Notes: a model not told the origin generated them from the letters alone. A DNA stretch of 56,954 nt from Candidatus Melainabacteria bacterium (GCA_005110395.1 DUDU01000119.1:1-56954), one strand, 5' to 3'. Positions 44,031 through 53,505 are shown, numbered from the stretch's first letter. Made by a program: numbers and translations.

Positions 44031-45167
44031 CTAAATCGTCACCTGTTGCAAAAGATATCTTGAGCGAGAATTCCTTTCCATGGTTTTCAGTTTGGGATTT
44101 TTTGTTTTTGAAGAGGACTCATCAGTCGAATCCTTATCTTTGAATGCTGTTTCTGGCTTTTTCTGAGCTGAAATTGGCACTTTTGTAGTTAATACTCTAA
44201 ATAAACTTTTATTTTTTAAGCTTTTTTCCAAACCCTCACTAATTCGATCAAGTCTTTGTATATTCACTTTGACTAAAGTAGGCACATCCTCATTTGGATC
44301 TGGGCTTTGAAGCTTTTCAGTAATTAATTTAACTTGTCTTGCAGCTTCACTAAAAACCTTTATATCCGCTCTGACATCATCAGGAGTAACAACTTTTGTT
44401 ATTTCATTAATATTGTTAGAAGCTGATTTTAATGAAGTCATTATTTCTTCAAGATCTTTCGAATTAACGGCTTTTAATTTCTCATTTGCGCCAACTGAAA
44501 AGGAAGAAACGCTATCGAGTGTATTTGATATTTTTGTTTTATTTGTTGAGAGTAATTGATTAGCATTTATTGACAAATCCCTGATTGAATGAGTAGAAAG
44601 AGAAATATCATTTGCAATAGAATCTATGGTGCCTTTTCTAGATAAATCACCTACCTTTGAAAACAATGGTCTGATTTCCATAATTGAAGCATCAACATTG
44701 GATAAAATACCCTTAAGTTGACCCAAAGCTTGATTCATGCTGTCAATTGTTTTTTCAGCTTTGAATAGAAAATCTTGCATACCTGGAGTTGACTGACCAA
44801 TAATGCTAGCTTTATCGCTTACTTCATGCCCTGTGCCGCCTGGAACAATAAAAATTTGATATTCAGATGCAATCGTAGAACTTGGCACAATAATAAATTT
44901 ATCGTTAGAGTGAATTTTTATATCAGGATTATTAATCAATATTTCAACCAAAATTCCATAAGAAGTAACTTCAAAATTTTTAACCTTACCGCAATCTAAG
45001 CCAGCATATTCAACCGAAGAGCCAATTGACAAACCATGAACATTTTCAAATAGAACATGAAGGGTTTTCTTTGGCGTAAAAGGATTACCTTTAATCCATG
45101 TAACAAATAGAAGTCCCATTGCCAAAAAGAATATAATCAGGGCCCCAACTTTGACTTCTTTATTCAT
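44031..45167 (-). CDS. MlaD/MCE-domain lipid transport protein
   Basis: The 378-aa protein has an N-terminal membrane anchor (VGALIIFFLAMGLLFVTWI, 6-24), one MCE domain (about 36-115: HVLFENVHGLSIGSSVEYAGLDCGKVKNF...), and a long helical region with little tertiary signal that extends to the C-terminus. In diderm bacteria MCE proteins bridge the two membranes and carry phospholipids with an MlaE/F-type ABC transporter. No mlaE or mlaF is adjacent. In cyanobacteria and plastids the homologue is Tgd2-like. It lies between dedA and folD on the same strand. Confidence 0.88.
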   Translation of the reverse strand: MNKEVKVGALIIFFLAMGLLFVTWIKGNPFTPKKTLHVLFENVHGLSIGSSVEYAGLDCGKVKNFEVTSYGILVEILINNPDIKIHSNDKFIIVPSSTIASEYQIFIVPGGTGHEVSDKASIIGQSTPGMQDFLFKAEKTIDSMNQALGQLKGILSNVDASIMEIRPLFSKVGDLSRKGTIDSIANDISLSTHSIRDLSINANQLLSTNKTKISNTLDSVSSFSVGANEKLKAVNSKDLEEIMTSLKSASNNINEITKVVTPDDVRADIKVFSEAARQVKLITEKLQSPDPNEDVPTLVKVNIQRLDRISEGLEKSLKNKSLFRVLTTKVPISAQKKPETAFKDKDSTDESSSKTKNPKLKTMERNSRSRYLLQQVTI

Positions 45168-45364
45168 AACTTAAGACTTGCTAGACTAATTTTCCAATTC
45201 TGCAGGGTTAATTGAGCCAACCTATTCTGACTTAATTAATTTGAAATATAATTGTGAGAATGATTTGTGTCATTCAAATTTACACTATTTATGTAGTGAT
45301 TGACTATTTTCAATATTTGAAGATTAAAAGTTTGATTTTTTAGAAATAGATTTTCAAGATTGAC

Positions 45365-46015
45365 TTATTTACTACCTTTCGTGACAGGCTCTTTGTCAAC
45401 GATTTCTATTTTAAGATTGCTAGGTTTTATTAGCTTTGAATACAAATAAACTATTCCCACCAGAATTATTAAAACAACTAGATAATCTAAATAATGTGTA
45501 TATTTTTTGATATCCGACCAGCGCTCCCTGAGAAGAAATCCTAGCCAAACCAAAAACATATTCCATGAAGTTGCTCCAACCAAAGTGTAGATTGAAAATT
45601 TCCAGAAATTCATTTGAGCCATACCCGCTGGAATTGAAATAAAATGCCTTACAACCGGGATAAAACGGCTAACAAAAACAGCTTTGTCGCCATATTTTGC
45701 AAAAAAACTTTCTGTGATTTCCAAATGATGATGATCTAGTAAAAAGTATTTTCCAAATTTATCGAGAAATGGACGTCCACCATAAAGTCCAATTGCATAT
45801 GAAAGATATGAACCAATCATGCTTCCAAGAGAGCTAGCGACAAGCACATACCAAATCAAAAATTTACCTTGTGCCGTAAGAAAGCCTGCAAATGGCATAA
45901 CAGCCTCACTTGGAATAGGTGCAATCATACTTTCCAGAATCATGAAAAAGCATATACCCAAATAACCTGTCTCTGAAATAATTTTAGTTATGAAATCAAA
46001 TAAATGTTCAAACAT
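45365..46015 (-). CDS. DedA-family membrane protein
   Basis: The 216-aa protein has the DedA/SNARE-associated pattern: FFMILESMIAPIPSEAVMPFAGFL, the SYAIGLYGGRPFLDKFGKYF stretch, FAKYGDKAVFVSRFIPVVRHFISIPAGMAQM, and four or more membrane helices. DedA proteins are implicated in lipid carrier (undecaprenyl phosphate) or phospholipid flipping and in membrane proton balance. It lies 76 bp after lnt on the same strand. Confidence 0.92.
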   Translation of the reverse strand: MFEHLFDFITKIISETGYLGICFFMILESMIAPIPSEAVMPFAGFLTAQGKFLIWYVLVASSLGSMIGSYLSYAIGLYGGRPFLDKFGKYFLLDHHHLEITESFFAKYGDKAVFVSRFIPVVRHFISIPAGMAQMNFWKFSIYTLVGATSWNMFLVWLGFLLRERWSDIKKYTHYLDYLVVLIILVGIVYLYSKLIKPSNLKIEIVDKEPVTKGSK

Positions 46016-46091
46016 TCTTAGGAGTTAAATTCTGGGATAAATTCTACGTTCAATAAAAAAGTTAAATGAGCTTATCATCCTATAGGGTATT

Positions 46092-47903
46092 TTAGAGATA
46101 GCTCTTGGTTGCCAGTGTCTTCGTAGAATTCAAATGAAAATCAGTAAACAAGAATTCAGCATCTTGAGAATAATCTTTAATTTTTCCAAATTTATCAATT
46201 CTTGCTAATGGCCCTTTGTTTACAGAAATCAAGATATCTCTTCTGCCTTCAATTGCTCTAAATTTAGCGGCTGCAAGCATTTGTTCTGCAACTGTACTTT
46301 TATATTCATTAAACCAAGATGTGTCACCAATTACAACTATAGCTTCGGCTCCAGCTTTAATTTGCTTATGAAATAATTCAGGAAAAATCAATTCGAAGCA
46401 GATAAGGGGACTTACTCTTCCAAAAGGGAAATTGAAGGTAATAGCTTTATTTCCAGCATTAAAACTGCTTTTCCCAAGTTTTTCCAATTGAAGTTTTGCA
46501 AGGAGAGAAGTAACTTGTTTTTCGAATGGAGTATATTCTCCAAAAGGAACCAAGGCTTGTTTTAAATAAATTTGCTCTGAAGTGTTGAATTTAGAAGGTT
46601 GTTTTTTGTTTTCTGTTAAAGAGCAAAATGACTTATCTTTGCCCTTTGATGCACTTAAACCAAAGGCAGCATTAAAAGATTTATCGGTCTGGTTAAAATA
46701 AACTCCTCCAATTAAGCTGCTAAGCGGGCTTATTGATTGTATGGATGAATATAAATTCTTAATTTGATCACTCCAACCAATTGCTCCTTCTGGCATAACA
46801 ATCAAGTCTGGTATTTCTCTTTCATAGAGTGATTCAAAAAGATTCAAATAATTTTGATTATTCACTTCATCAAATCGACTTTCAAAAGCGCTTAAATTTT
46901 TCTGTATTAGTAAAGCTTTTGCAGAATTGCTTGCATCATAATTTTTGTTTTGAGCAAATACACTTATTCCATAAAAAAAAGTAATGGCGATTAGAAAAAC
47001 AGCTTGAGCAGAAGAAACAAAAGCAATTGGAAAATTTAAATCTTGGTTTCTATTCAATTTATTTTTTAGTGAAGAGGACAAAATAACCCATTGAGCAATT
47101 GCAAGATTTGACAGAATTAGTAAAAAACTAATAGCCGAGCCCCCGAACAAATCACAGACTTGAATCAAAAAAGTGTTATTTGCTTGGGTGTAATAATAAG
47201 ATGTCCAAGGAATACCTCCCGAAGCAAGAGCATTTGCAACTTTTTCTTGCCATACAATCCAAATAATTCCGCCCTGAATAGCAGTCCATGAACTAAATCC
47301 AATCGTTCGGTTCAAAAGTTTAAGAAATAAACCAAAAATGCCCCAATAAATAGCCTGATGAAGAACAGCAATTATTAAGCCTAAATAGCTAGCAATAAGA
47401 CTTAAATCATCAGGAACTCCTAGCCAAGAAAGAGGATGAATGCCAAGTAAAAAACGGAATCCAATTAAATTAAAAACAAGACCAGCCACAAAAGTACGAC
47501 CAAAAGCTTGCCACAAATCATCTGAAAGCCAAATAACTGCAAATAAAGGAGCTAAAGCAAACCAGGCAATAAATTCTCCGCCAAACTTCATCGGACTTCC
47601 AGGTAAACATAAACCTGCAATTAAGCCACTAAGACAAGAAATAATCCAATAATCATAATGAATACTGGCTAAAGCTAGAAACAGTCTAGAAAGGGTTTTA
47701 CTAATAAAAATGGATTTTTTGCTATACCATTTTTTCTTCTCTGGTTTTCTGACAAAAATTTTGCTAATAACTCGTAAGGCTTTGCTTATTCTCCTCACGA
47801 TTCCATCTTTTTTTTGCAAAGAAAATTTATTTTTTTCAGGCTTTATCGGATTTAATTTCCACCTTTTCTTTTTTTTAGTATTTTTATTCTTTGCTCCAAA
47901 CAT
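46092..47903 (-). CDS. lnt: apolipoprotein N-acyltransferase Lnt
   Basis: Lnt adds the third acyl chain to lipoproteins in the inner membrane. The 603-aa protein has a basic, poorly conserved N-terminus (1-80), about seven membrane helices, and a nitrilase-like domain with the catalytic triad Glu372 (MPEG), Lys448 (LKQALVPFGEY) and Cys502 (ICFE). GDTSWF is also visible. It is longer than E. coli Lnt (512 aa) through the N-terminal extension. A functional Lnt implies triacylated lipoproteins and a diderm-type envelope, which agrees with the TPR lipoprotein and mlaD nearby. Confidence 0.95.
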   Translation of the reverse strand: MFGAKNKNTKKKKRWKLNPIKPEKNKFSLQKKDGIVRRISKALRVISKIFVRKPEKKKWYSKKSIFISKTLSRLFLALASIHYDYWIISCLSGLIAGLCLPGSPMKFGGEFIAWFALAPLFAVIWLSDDLWQAFGRTFVAGLVFNLIGFRFLLGIHPLSWLGVPDDLSLIASYLGLIIAVLHQAIYWGIFGLFLKLLNRTIGFSSWTAIQGGIIWIVWQEKVANALASGGIPWTSYYYTQANNTFLIQVCDLFGGSAISFLLILSNLAIAQWVILSSSLKNKLNRNQDLNFPIAFVSSAQAVFLIAITFFYGISVFAQNKNYDASNSAKALLIQKNLSAFESRFDEVNNQNYLNLFESLYEREIPDLIVMPEGAIGWSDQIKNLYSSIQSISPLSSLIGGVYFNQTDKSFNAAFGLSASKGKDKSFCSLTENKKQPSKFNTSEQIYLKQALVPFGEYTPFEKQVTSLLAKLQLEKLGKSSFNAGNKAITFNFPFGRVSPLICFELIFPELFHKQIKAGAEAIVVIGDTSWFNEYKSTVAEQMLAAAKFRAIEGRRDILISVNKGPLARIDKFGKIKDYSQDAEFLFTDFHLNSTKTLATKSYL

Positions 47904-47988
47904 GAAACTTTACAGATGATAATGATTAAAGGAAAATTTTTTGAGGCAATTCATTTAACATAGTTTATTAAAATCAATCTTTACTACG

Positions 47989-48483
47989 TTAATCCTTACT
48001 ACCTCTTGGTAACGCTATCTGGCCTGTTCTACAAATCGCCATAATATTGAATTTTTTCAACAACTCAACAATTGCAACTAATTTTCCTTGATCACCAGTA
48101 ACTTCAATAATTAAGCTCTCAGTAGAGACATCAACAACTCTTCCCCTAAACAATTCAACTATTTGAGATATTTCGAGGCGAGTTTGTGCATTAGCACTTA
48201 CCTGAATAAGTATTAATTCCCGATCAACAAAAGGAATGCTATCTAAACTCTGAACATCTAAAACATCAATTAACTTTTCCAATTGTTTTTGAATTTGCTG
48301 AATTTCGTCTTCATCAGCCAAGGCAACAATAGTCATCCGAGATAAACCTGGTTTTTCTGAGGTTCCAACTGCTAACGATTCGATATTGAATCCGCGGCGA
48401 CTAAACATGCCTGCAATGCGTGTTAAAACGCCAGACTCATTTTGAACTAAAACTGAAATTGTGTATTTTTTTTGAACTGACAT
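47989..48483 (-). CDS. ilvN: acetolactate synthase small (regulatory) subunit
   Basis: This is the ACT-domain regulatory subunit of acetolactate synthase (valine/isoleucine pathway). From the ATG at 48483 it is 164 aa. The first ACT domain reads YTISVLVQNESGVLTRIAGMFSRRGFNIESL, and the second part has ELILIQVSANAQTRLEISQIVELF and SLIIEVTGDQGKLVAIVELL. It mediates valine feedback inhibition of the large subunit, which is not in the window. A TTG at 48486 directly before the ATG is not needed as start. It is 59 bp after nuoH. Confidence 0.95.
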   Translation of the reverse strand: MSVQKKYTISVLVQNESGVLTRIAGMFSRRGFNIESLAVGTSEKPGLSRMTIVALADEDEIQQIQKQLEKLIDVLDVQSLDSIPFVDRELILIQVSANAQTRLEISQIVELFRGRVVDVSTESLIIEVTGDQGKLVAIVELLKKFNIMAICRTGQIALPRGSKD

Positions 48484-48544
48484 CAAGAGTTTAAATAAAA
48501 GACTTTATAAATGAACATTTAAGGGCAATACCTAGACCAATACC

Positions 48545-49924
48545 TTAGACAAAAACCTTGCAAATAGCCGCAACCAGAATAGAGACTAATGAAATCGGAA
48601 TCAAAACTTTCCAGGCTAAACTCATAAGCTGATCTGCTCTGAAGCGAGGCAATGTAGCTCTAATCCATATTGCTAGGGCAATCAGCAAATAGACTTTCAT
48701 CAACAAAATAAAACAACCAAATAACCAGCTCAAATTACCAATTGGTGTTGCCGTAAGAATTGAAGAAAAGAAAGTATCAATTGCAGGAATTCCAAAGTAT
48801 TGTCCACCCAAAAACAGAATTGCCAAAATAGCGCTTGCGATAAACAAATTAGTGTATTCTGCCAAAAAGAAAAGCGCAAATTTCATTCCGGAGAATTCTG
48901 TATTGAAACCACTTACAAGCTCAGACTCAGCTTCTGGCAAATCAAAAGGAGTACGATTGACCTCAGCGAGTGAGCAGAAGTAAATAATAAAAAGCAGTAA
49001 AGGAGAAAGCAAAAATTGAATAAAAAGGAAAGTTGCTTTTAGCGGAGATTGATAATTTGCAGGATTGCCTAAATCTCCTGCGGCAAAAACATTCCAAGTC
49101 CAGATTCCATTTGCTTGAGCATTTGCAATTTCTCTGAGATCAAGTGAGCCAACCAAAAGAACCAATGAAACTATACAAAGTATTAAAGGTAATTCATAAC
49201 TAATTGCTTGAGCAGTGCTTCTTAGACCGCCTAAAAGCGAATACTTGTTATTACTTGCCCAGCCTGCCATAACCAAACCCATTATTCCTAGCGAAGAAAC
49301 AGCCATTACAAAAAGTAAGCTAGATGGAAAAGCAGTTGCCGCAAAAGGCCCTACTCCATTTGAAGCCACAGATAGGATTGGCATAAAAACAATTACTGAC
49401 GGCATAAAGAAAAGAGCTGGTGCCAAAAAGAAAAGTACTTTATCCGCTTTGGCTGGAACAATATCTTCTTTGAATAAAAGCTTGAGTGCATCAGCAAATG
49501 TTTGCAAAAGACCATTGGGACCTACTCGATTCGGGCCAAGTCTGGTTGTCAGTAGTGCCAGCAATTTTCTTTCGAGCAAAACCAAAAACATTGCATTAAC
49601 TGGAACAAATGTCAGAACTGCAGCTAAAGGAGCAGTCGCAGCCGCAAAATCTAAAATGAATTGTGGTAATCCAAAGGGTTTGAGAAGAATGGGTGTAAGC
49701 GTAACAGCTGCTAGCGGAGCAACTAAGCCAGCTCCAAAAGATGCACCCACCCAAAAAGCTACGACTAAAAGAAATTTAATTGCTTCTAATAAAACAGGCT
49801 GATTGATGCGCTTTTCTCCACGATAGTTTTGGAGAAGATTCATATTTCCATCACGAATAAATAATTTATCAACACCTTTATCAGAGGCTCTATTCGTTGA
49901 TTGATCTATAGAAATTGTATTCAT
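48545..49924 (-). CDS. nuoH: NADH-quinone oxidoreductase subunit H (NuoH/NdhA)
   Basis: NuoH is the quinone-site membrane subunit of complex I. The 459-aa protein shows LGPNRVGPNGLLQTFADALKLLFKEDIVP, EVNRTPFDLPEAESELVSGFNTEFSGMKFALFFLAEY and a final set of membrane helices. Length exceeds the usual 330-370 aa: an N-terminal segment of about 60 charged/loop residues and an extra hydrophobic helix precede the core. No other nuo/ndh subunit gene is in this window. It heads the minus-strand run that includes ilvN and lnt. Confidence 0.93.
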   Translation of the reverse strand: MNTISIDQSTNRASDKGVDKLFIRDGNMNLLQNYRGEKRINQPVLLEAIKFLLVVAFWVGASFGAGLVAPLAAVTLTPILLKPFGLPQFILDFAAATAPLAAVLTFVPVNAMFLVLLERKLLALLTTRLGPNRVGPNGLLQTFADALKLLFKEDIVPAKADKVLFFLAPALFFMPSVIVFMPILSVASNGVGPFAATAFPSSLLFVMAVSSLGIMGLVMAGWASNNKYSLLGGLRSTAQAISYELPLILCIVSLVLLVGSLDLREIANAQANGIWTWNVFAAGDLGNPANYQSPLKATFLFIQFLLSPLLLFIIYFCSLAEVNRTPFDLPEAESELVSGFNTEFSGMKFALFFLAEYTNLFIASAILAILFLGGQYFGIPAIDTFFSSILTATPIGNLSWLFGCFILLMKVYLLIALAIWIRATLPRFRADQLMSLAWKVLIPISLVSILVAAICKVFV

Positions 49925-50176
49925 TTCTTTTGCGAATGTTTTTGTGACTGGATTTTGTGGCTAGATTTTATGAAAAGGGAAACTGTTCAAATATGCAATT
50001 CAGAATAAACTAAAATATGATTTGACTATCGGTTCGAATAGAAGACGAAACCAAACTTATTTACTAAAACTCAAATTATTAACTTAAGTAATTAATGTCA
50101 TCAAGTCTCAATAACATAATCAATATAGAGTATATTCTTTCATCTAATGGGAAGCAGAGTAGCATAAAAAAGTTAA

Positions 50177-50980
50177 ATGAAGAAAGACTTTTCAAACAAG
50201 TTGTCCGAGCATTATTTGAAGCAAAAGAGAAAAGGAAAAACTTCTCACAAAGCTGAAAATCAATTCCCAATTCATAAGTTTAAAGCTCACAAATTCAACG
50301 CTCTATGTCATTTAACTTTGCAAAACAACCTGAATGTGAGTGAAGAAAGAAATTCAAATCATTTGCCTTTAGATTTGCTCATTCTTCTTATTCTCAATCA
50401 ATCAACTACCGATACTCTTTCAGACAGGGCTTTTCAACAACTAAAAAAAGATTATCCCGATAATAAACAAGTTAATTACGAAAAAATTCTTCGTGAAAAC
50501 AATCCCGCTAAACTAGTGAAATCAATTCAAATTTGTGGTTTAGCTTCAACCAAAGCTAAATATATTCTCAATGCTTTGCTATATCTTGCTGAAAGAGGCT
50601 GGCTAGATCTTGAAATGAGATTTGTCAATCAAATGTCTGATGATGAAGCCCTGAAAGCCATAACTGCGATTAAAGGTGTTGCCATCAAATCAGCTTCATG
50701 TTTACTAATGTTTGGTTTTGGTAGAAATACTTTTCCGATTGACACTCATTTATTCAGGATTTTCAAAAAAGTTGGCGGAATTCTTCCTCTAAAAACTGAT
50801 TCAGACCGAGCCCATAAATTGATTCAACCATTAGTTGAGGACATAGATGCTTTCACAATTCATGTTGGTTTAATTGAATTAGGCAGAAAGGTTTGTAATT
50901 CGCGCAAGCCACTATGTAATCAATGTTATTTAAACAAAATCTGTGATTATGCATTAGAAACTGTTGAAGAGATTTGCTAG
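50177..50980 (+). CDS. nth: endonuclease III (DNA glycosylase/AP lyase)
   Basis: The 267-aa protein is an HhH-GPD base-excision glycosylase. The helix-hairpin-helix reads ITAIKGVAIKSASCLLM with the catalytic Lys171, followed by FPIDTHLFRIFKKVGG with Asp189. The 4Fe-4S cluster has Cys240-x6-Cys247-x2-Cys250-x5-Cys256. A basic, unstructured N-terminal extension (1-60) is unusual for Nth. It removes oxidised pyrimidines and nicks the abasic site. It is divergent from nuoH; apaG follows on the same strand. Confidence 0.9.
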   Translation: MKKDFSNKLSEHYLKQKRKGKTSHKAENQFPIHKFKAHKFNALCHLTLQNNLNVSEERNSNHLPLDLLILLILNQSTTDTLSDRAFQQLKKDYPDNKQVNYEKILRENNPAKLVKSIQICGLASTKAKYILNALLYLAERGWLDLEMRFVNQMSDDEALKAITAIKGVAIKSASCLLMFGFGRNTFPIDTHLFRIFKKVGGILPLKTDSDRAHKLIQPLVEDIDAFTIHVGLIELGRKVCNSRKPLCNQCYLNKICDYALETVEEIC

Positions 50981-51101
50981 AGATTAATTTATTGAGCTTA
51001 AATCATTGAATTTATTTTTCGAGCCTGACTTAGGCTTATGATTCTCGATATACTATATTCAAAATTAATAGAGTATTCACGATTAATAAAACTTTTTATC
51101 A

Positions 51102-51548
51102 ATGAAATCAAAAACAATTGACTCAGAAAATTTAATTTCTCAAGATTCTAAAGAAAAAAGACCTAACTTGAATAGCATTTATTCTGGTCTTTTTTCGGTT
51201 AAGTCAACACCCAAGTTTATTGCTAAAGAATCAGACCCAAGGGCTAATAAATTTGTTTTTGAATACACAATTGAAATACTTAATAAAGCCGAAACACCCG
51301 CGACCCTGACTGAAAGACGTTGGGTCATTATTGATGGAAATGGAAATCGTGAGGAAGTTGAAGGTCCCGGAGTTGTGGGTGAAACACCATTAATTCAGCC
51401 GGGAGAAAGTTTTAGTTATACAAGTTTTTGCCCACTTAGAACTCATTGGGGGACTATGGAAGGTTCGTATAAAATGCAAACTCAAGATGGCGAGTTTTTT
51501 GATATTGAAATACCAAGATTTTTCTTAGTTAGTAGTCAAAAAAGATAA
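51102..51548 (+). CDS. apaG: ApaG-domain protein
   Basis: The 148-aa protein holds the immunoglobulin-like ApaG fold (DUF525): NKFVFEYTIEILNKAETPATLTERRWVIIDGNGNREEVEGPGVVGETPLIQPGESFSYTSFCPLRTHWGTMEGSYKM. Bacterial ApaG has been linked to cobalt/magnesium tolerance; the function is not settled. A 35-residue non-conserved N-terminus precedes the domain. It is followed by a MITE-like repeat. Confidence 0.92.
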   Translation: MKSKTIDSENLISQDSKEKRPNLNSIYSGLFSVKSTPKFIAKESDPRANKFVFEYTIEILNKAETPATLTERRWVIIDGNGNREEVEGPGVVGETPLIQPGESFSYTSFCPLRTHWGTMEGSYKMQTQDGEFFDIEIPRFFLVSSQKR

Positions 51549-51582
51549 TTCTTCTAAAAGCAGCTTTCAAATTTACAACTCA

Positions 51583-51729
51583 AGTTACGTAGAATATTAT
51601 CCCGCTGCTTGAGATAGTTCCTGATATAAGACCAGAATGACAATAGCAATTTTTCTTCGTCATTTCGCCCTGGATTTATTTCAGGATTGATTCGGAAACT
51701 AAATAAAATCATGAGGCTTGCGTAACGTG
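51583..51729. repeat. MITE-like element, copy A, with 13-bp flanking repeat
   Basis: The element lies between two exact copies of AATTTACAACTCA (51570-51582 and 51730-51742), which look like a target-site duplication. It starts AGTTACGTAG and ends CTTGCGTAACGTG (inverted GTTACG). The right half, TTCGGAAACTAAATAAAA followed by TTGCGTAA, is shared with copy B at 56619-56743. The right flanking copy contains the stop codon of the next gene on the minus strand. Confidence 0.65.
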
Positions 51730-51739
51730 AATTTACAAC

Positions 51740-52327
51740 TCAGAGAGATTTTCCTGCGTTTCTGATTTCTGAGAGCACCAAATATGGAAAGACTATGAGC
51801 ATCAAAATTGCTGAGTCTATACTCATAATGTTGACTAGACGAGCATTCAGAAAATAGTGAAAATATGTTTTTGGATTGCCAGAGATGAAACCCCAAATGA
51901 GCAGACCCACAATTGAAGCTAAAAGTGAAAATCTTAAAATATAAAGAAATATTATTTTGTGATTATTAGGTTTATCGTCTTCTTTGTTGTTTACTCTTTC
52001 AACTAGTGCTAACCATGGAAGGAGCGAATAACCACCAAGAAAGAACGATCCAATCCAAAAAGGAAGCGGATCAATATTAAATTGTTTTCGGAACGGAATC
52101 AAGTAAGTGCCGAGAAATAGCGGAACTATACCAAGGACATTGAATACGCAAATTATGCTCAAATCAACCTTGCCATAATCAAACGTAAAAAGTCCATGTA
52201 ATAAATGCTGCTCTAATTCAGGGTCTCTATTTGGAGATGAGATTATGGTATGTCCAATAAAAATCAATAAAATTACAAAGAATATATAAAACCTGATTTT
52301 AGTAACTGGTGGGATAATCTGTTTCAC
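51740..52327 (-). CDS. hypothetical polytopic membrane protein
   Basis: The 195-aa protein has about five hydrophobic segments (11-28, 57-77, 89-108, 126-145 and 163-187) with short loops, including GGYSLLPWLALVERV and RLVNIMSIDSAILMLIVFPYLV. I do not recognise a family with certainty; cyanobacterial hypothetical membrane proteins of this size have a similar DSAILMLIVFPYLV-type end. The stop lies in the 13-bp repeat that flanks element A. It is convergent with apaG across that element and divergent from trpD. Confidence 0.75.
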   Translation of the reverse strand: MKQIIPPVTKIRFYIFFVILLIFIGHTIISSPNRDPELEQHLLHGLFTFDYGKVDLSIICVFNVLGIVPLFLGTYLIPFRKQFNIDPLPFWIGSFFLGGYSLLPWLALVERVNNKEDDKPNNHKIIFLYILRFSLLASIVGLLIWGFISGNPKTYFHYFLNARLVNIMSIDSAILMLIVFPYLVLSEIRNAGKSL

Positions 52328-52408
52328 TTTAAACTTTTTAGAACATAAACTTATAAGTACAACTTTTTGCTTGATTTATTTTTATTTTAGTTCCTTTTCT
52401 ACCCTTCC

Positions 52409-53452
52409 ATGAATATTTTCAATAAATTATTAAAACAGTTTCAGACTGGCGAAGATTTAAATCAAGAAACAGCGGAAGAATTCATTACTTTTCTCAGTGA
52501 TTCAGAAAGTACCGAAGAAGAAATGGGCACTTTAACTTCTGCATGGAAAGCAAAAGGCGAAAAGTCAGATGAATTGGTTTTTATCTCTAAGCACCTACTC
52601 ACTTTACTTGAGTCAATTCAAAATCAAAGTAATATTCTCGATTGTTGCGGAACTGGAGGCGACAATTCAGGAAGCTTCAATATTTCCACAACTAGTTCAT
52701 TTATAGCAGCAGCTGCTGGAGTAAAAATAGCTAAACATGGCGGTCGCAAAACTACCAGCGCTAGTGGAAGTATAGATTTTCTTGAAGCCCTTCAAATCCC
52801 AACTCTCACAAATAGCCAAGAAATAAAGAAGAATCTTGATGAAAAAGGTTTGGTTTTTATTGCATCACCAGCAACTCAAAGAATACTGGGCAGGTGGAAA
52901 GCTGTATGCCGCAAGCTTGAATTTTATGGACAAACGGGATTAATTGGAACTCTTACCAATCCAGTAACTCTGACATATCAAATTATTGGAGTTCCAAAAT
53001 ATGAATGGGGCAGTCTTATGATTGAATCTCTGAGTAAGCTTGGCCGAAAAAAGGCAATTGTAGTTTTTGGTGAGCCAGGATTGGATGAGCTTAGTCTCTG
53101 TGGTACAAATCATTTATGGTTTCTTGAAAATGGAAAAATTAATGAAATCACTTTAAGCCAAGCTGAATTGTATTCTCACTTAGGAATTAATGAGAACTCT
53201 CACTTCACGCTAGAAGATATAAAAGGTGCTGATCCAGAAACTAATGCCAAAATTTTCCTTGAGGTATTAAATGGAAAAGCTTCAAATGCAATTCTTCAAA
53301 CTATTTATGCGAATACTGGACTAATTCTTTGGATTGCAGAAAAAACCAATTCACTGAAAGCTGGAATGGAAGAGGCCAAACGCTTAGTTCAATCTGGTAA
53401 AGCAAAAGAATTTTATGAACATTATCAAAAACAAGCCGACAATGGGACTTGA
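52409..53452 (+). CDS. trpD: anthranilate phosphoribosyltransferase TrpD
   Basis: TrpD joins anthranilate and PRPP in tryptophan synthesis. The 347-aa protein shows DCCGTGGDNSGSFNISTTSSFIAAAAGVKIAKHGGRKTTSASGSIDFLEALQI (the PRPP/anthranilate site, with GTGGD and KHGGR), and LTNPVTLTYQIIGV. The catalytic core is typical; the tail is a little long. The last five codons (from about 53434) are the complement of the 3' end of the tRNA-Thr gene, an antisense overlap of about 19 bp, so trpD expression and the tRNA share DNA. trpC is far away. Confidence 0.96.
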   Translation: MNIFNKLLKQFQTGEDLNQETAEEFITFLSDSESTEEEMGTLTSAWKAKGEKSDELVFISKHLLTLLESIQNQSNILDCCGTGGDNSGSFNISTTSSFIAAAAGVKIAKHGGRKTTSASGSIDFLEALQIPTLTNSQEIKKNLDEKGLVFIASPATQRILGRWKAVCRKLEFYGQTGLIGTLTNPVTLTYQIIGVPKYEWGSLMIESLSKLGRKKAIVVFGEPGLDELSLCGTNHLWFLENGKINEITLSQAELYSHLGINENSHFTLEDIKGADPETNAKIFLEVLNGKASNAILQTIYANTGLILWIAEKTNSLKAGMEEAKRLVQSGKAKEFYEHYQKQADNGT

Positions 53453-53505
53453 ACCCACGACCTACGCTTTACGAGAGCGTCGCTCTACCACTGAGCTACG
53501 TCGGC
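53434..53505 (-). tRNA. tRNA-Thr (anticodon CGU)
   Basis: The minus strand folds into a complete cloverleaf: acceptor GCCGACG / TGTCGGC, D-arm GCTC...GAGC, anticodon arm ACGCT-CTCGTAA-AGCGT (anticodon CGT complementing plus-strand 53471-53473), and T-arm GTGGG-TTCAAGT-CCCAT. It reads ACG codons. CCA is not encoded. Its 3' end overlaps the last codons of trpD on the other strand. Confidence 0.95.

Noticed and set aside
49215..49802. 195-codon plus-strand ORF
   Set aside because: It is the antisense shadow of nuoH, Lys/Ala/Ser-rich with no family pattern.
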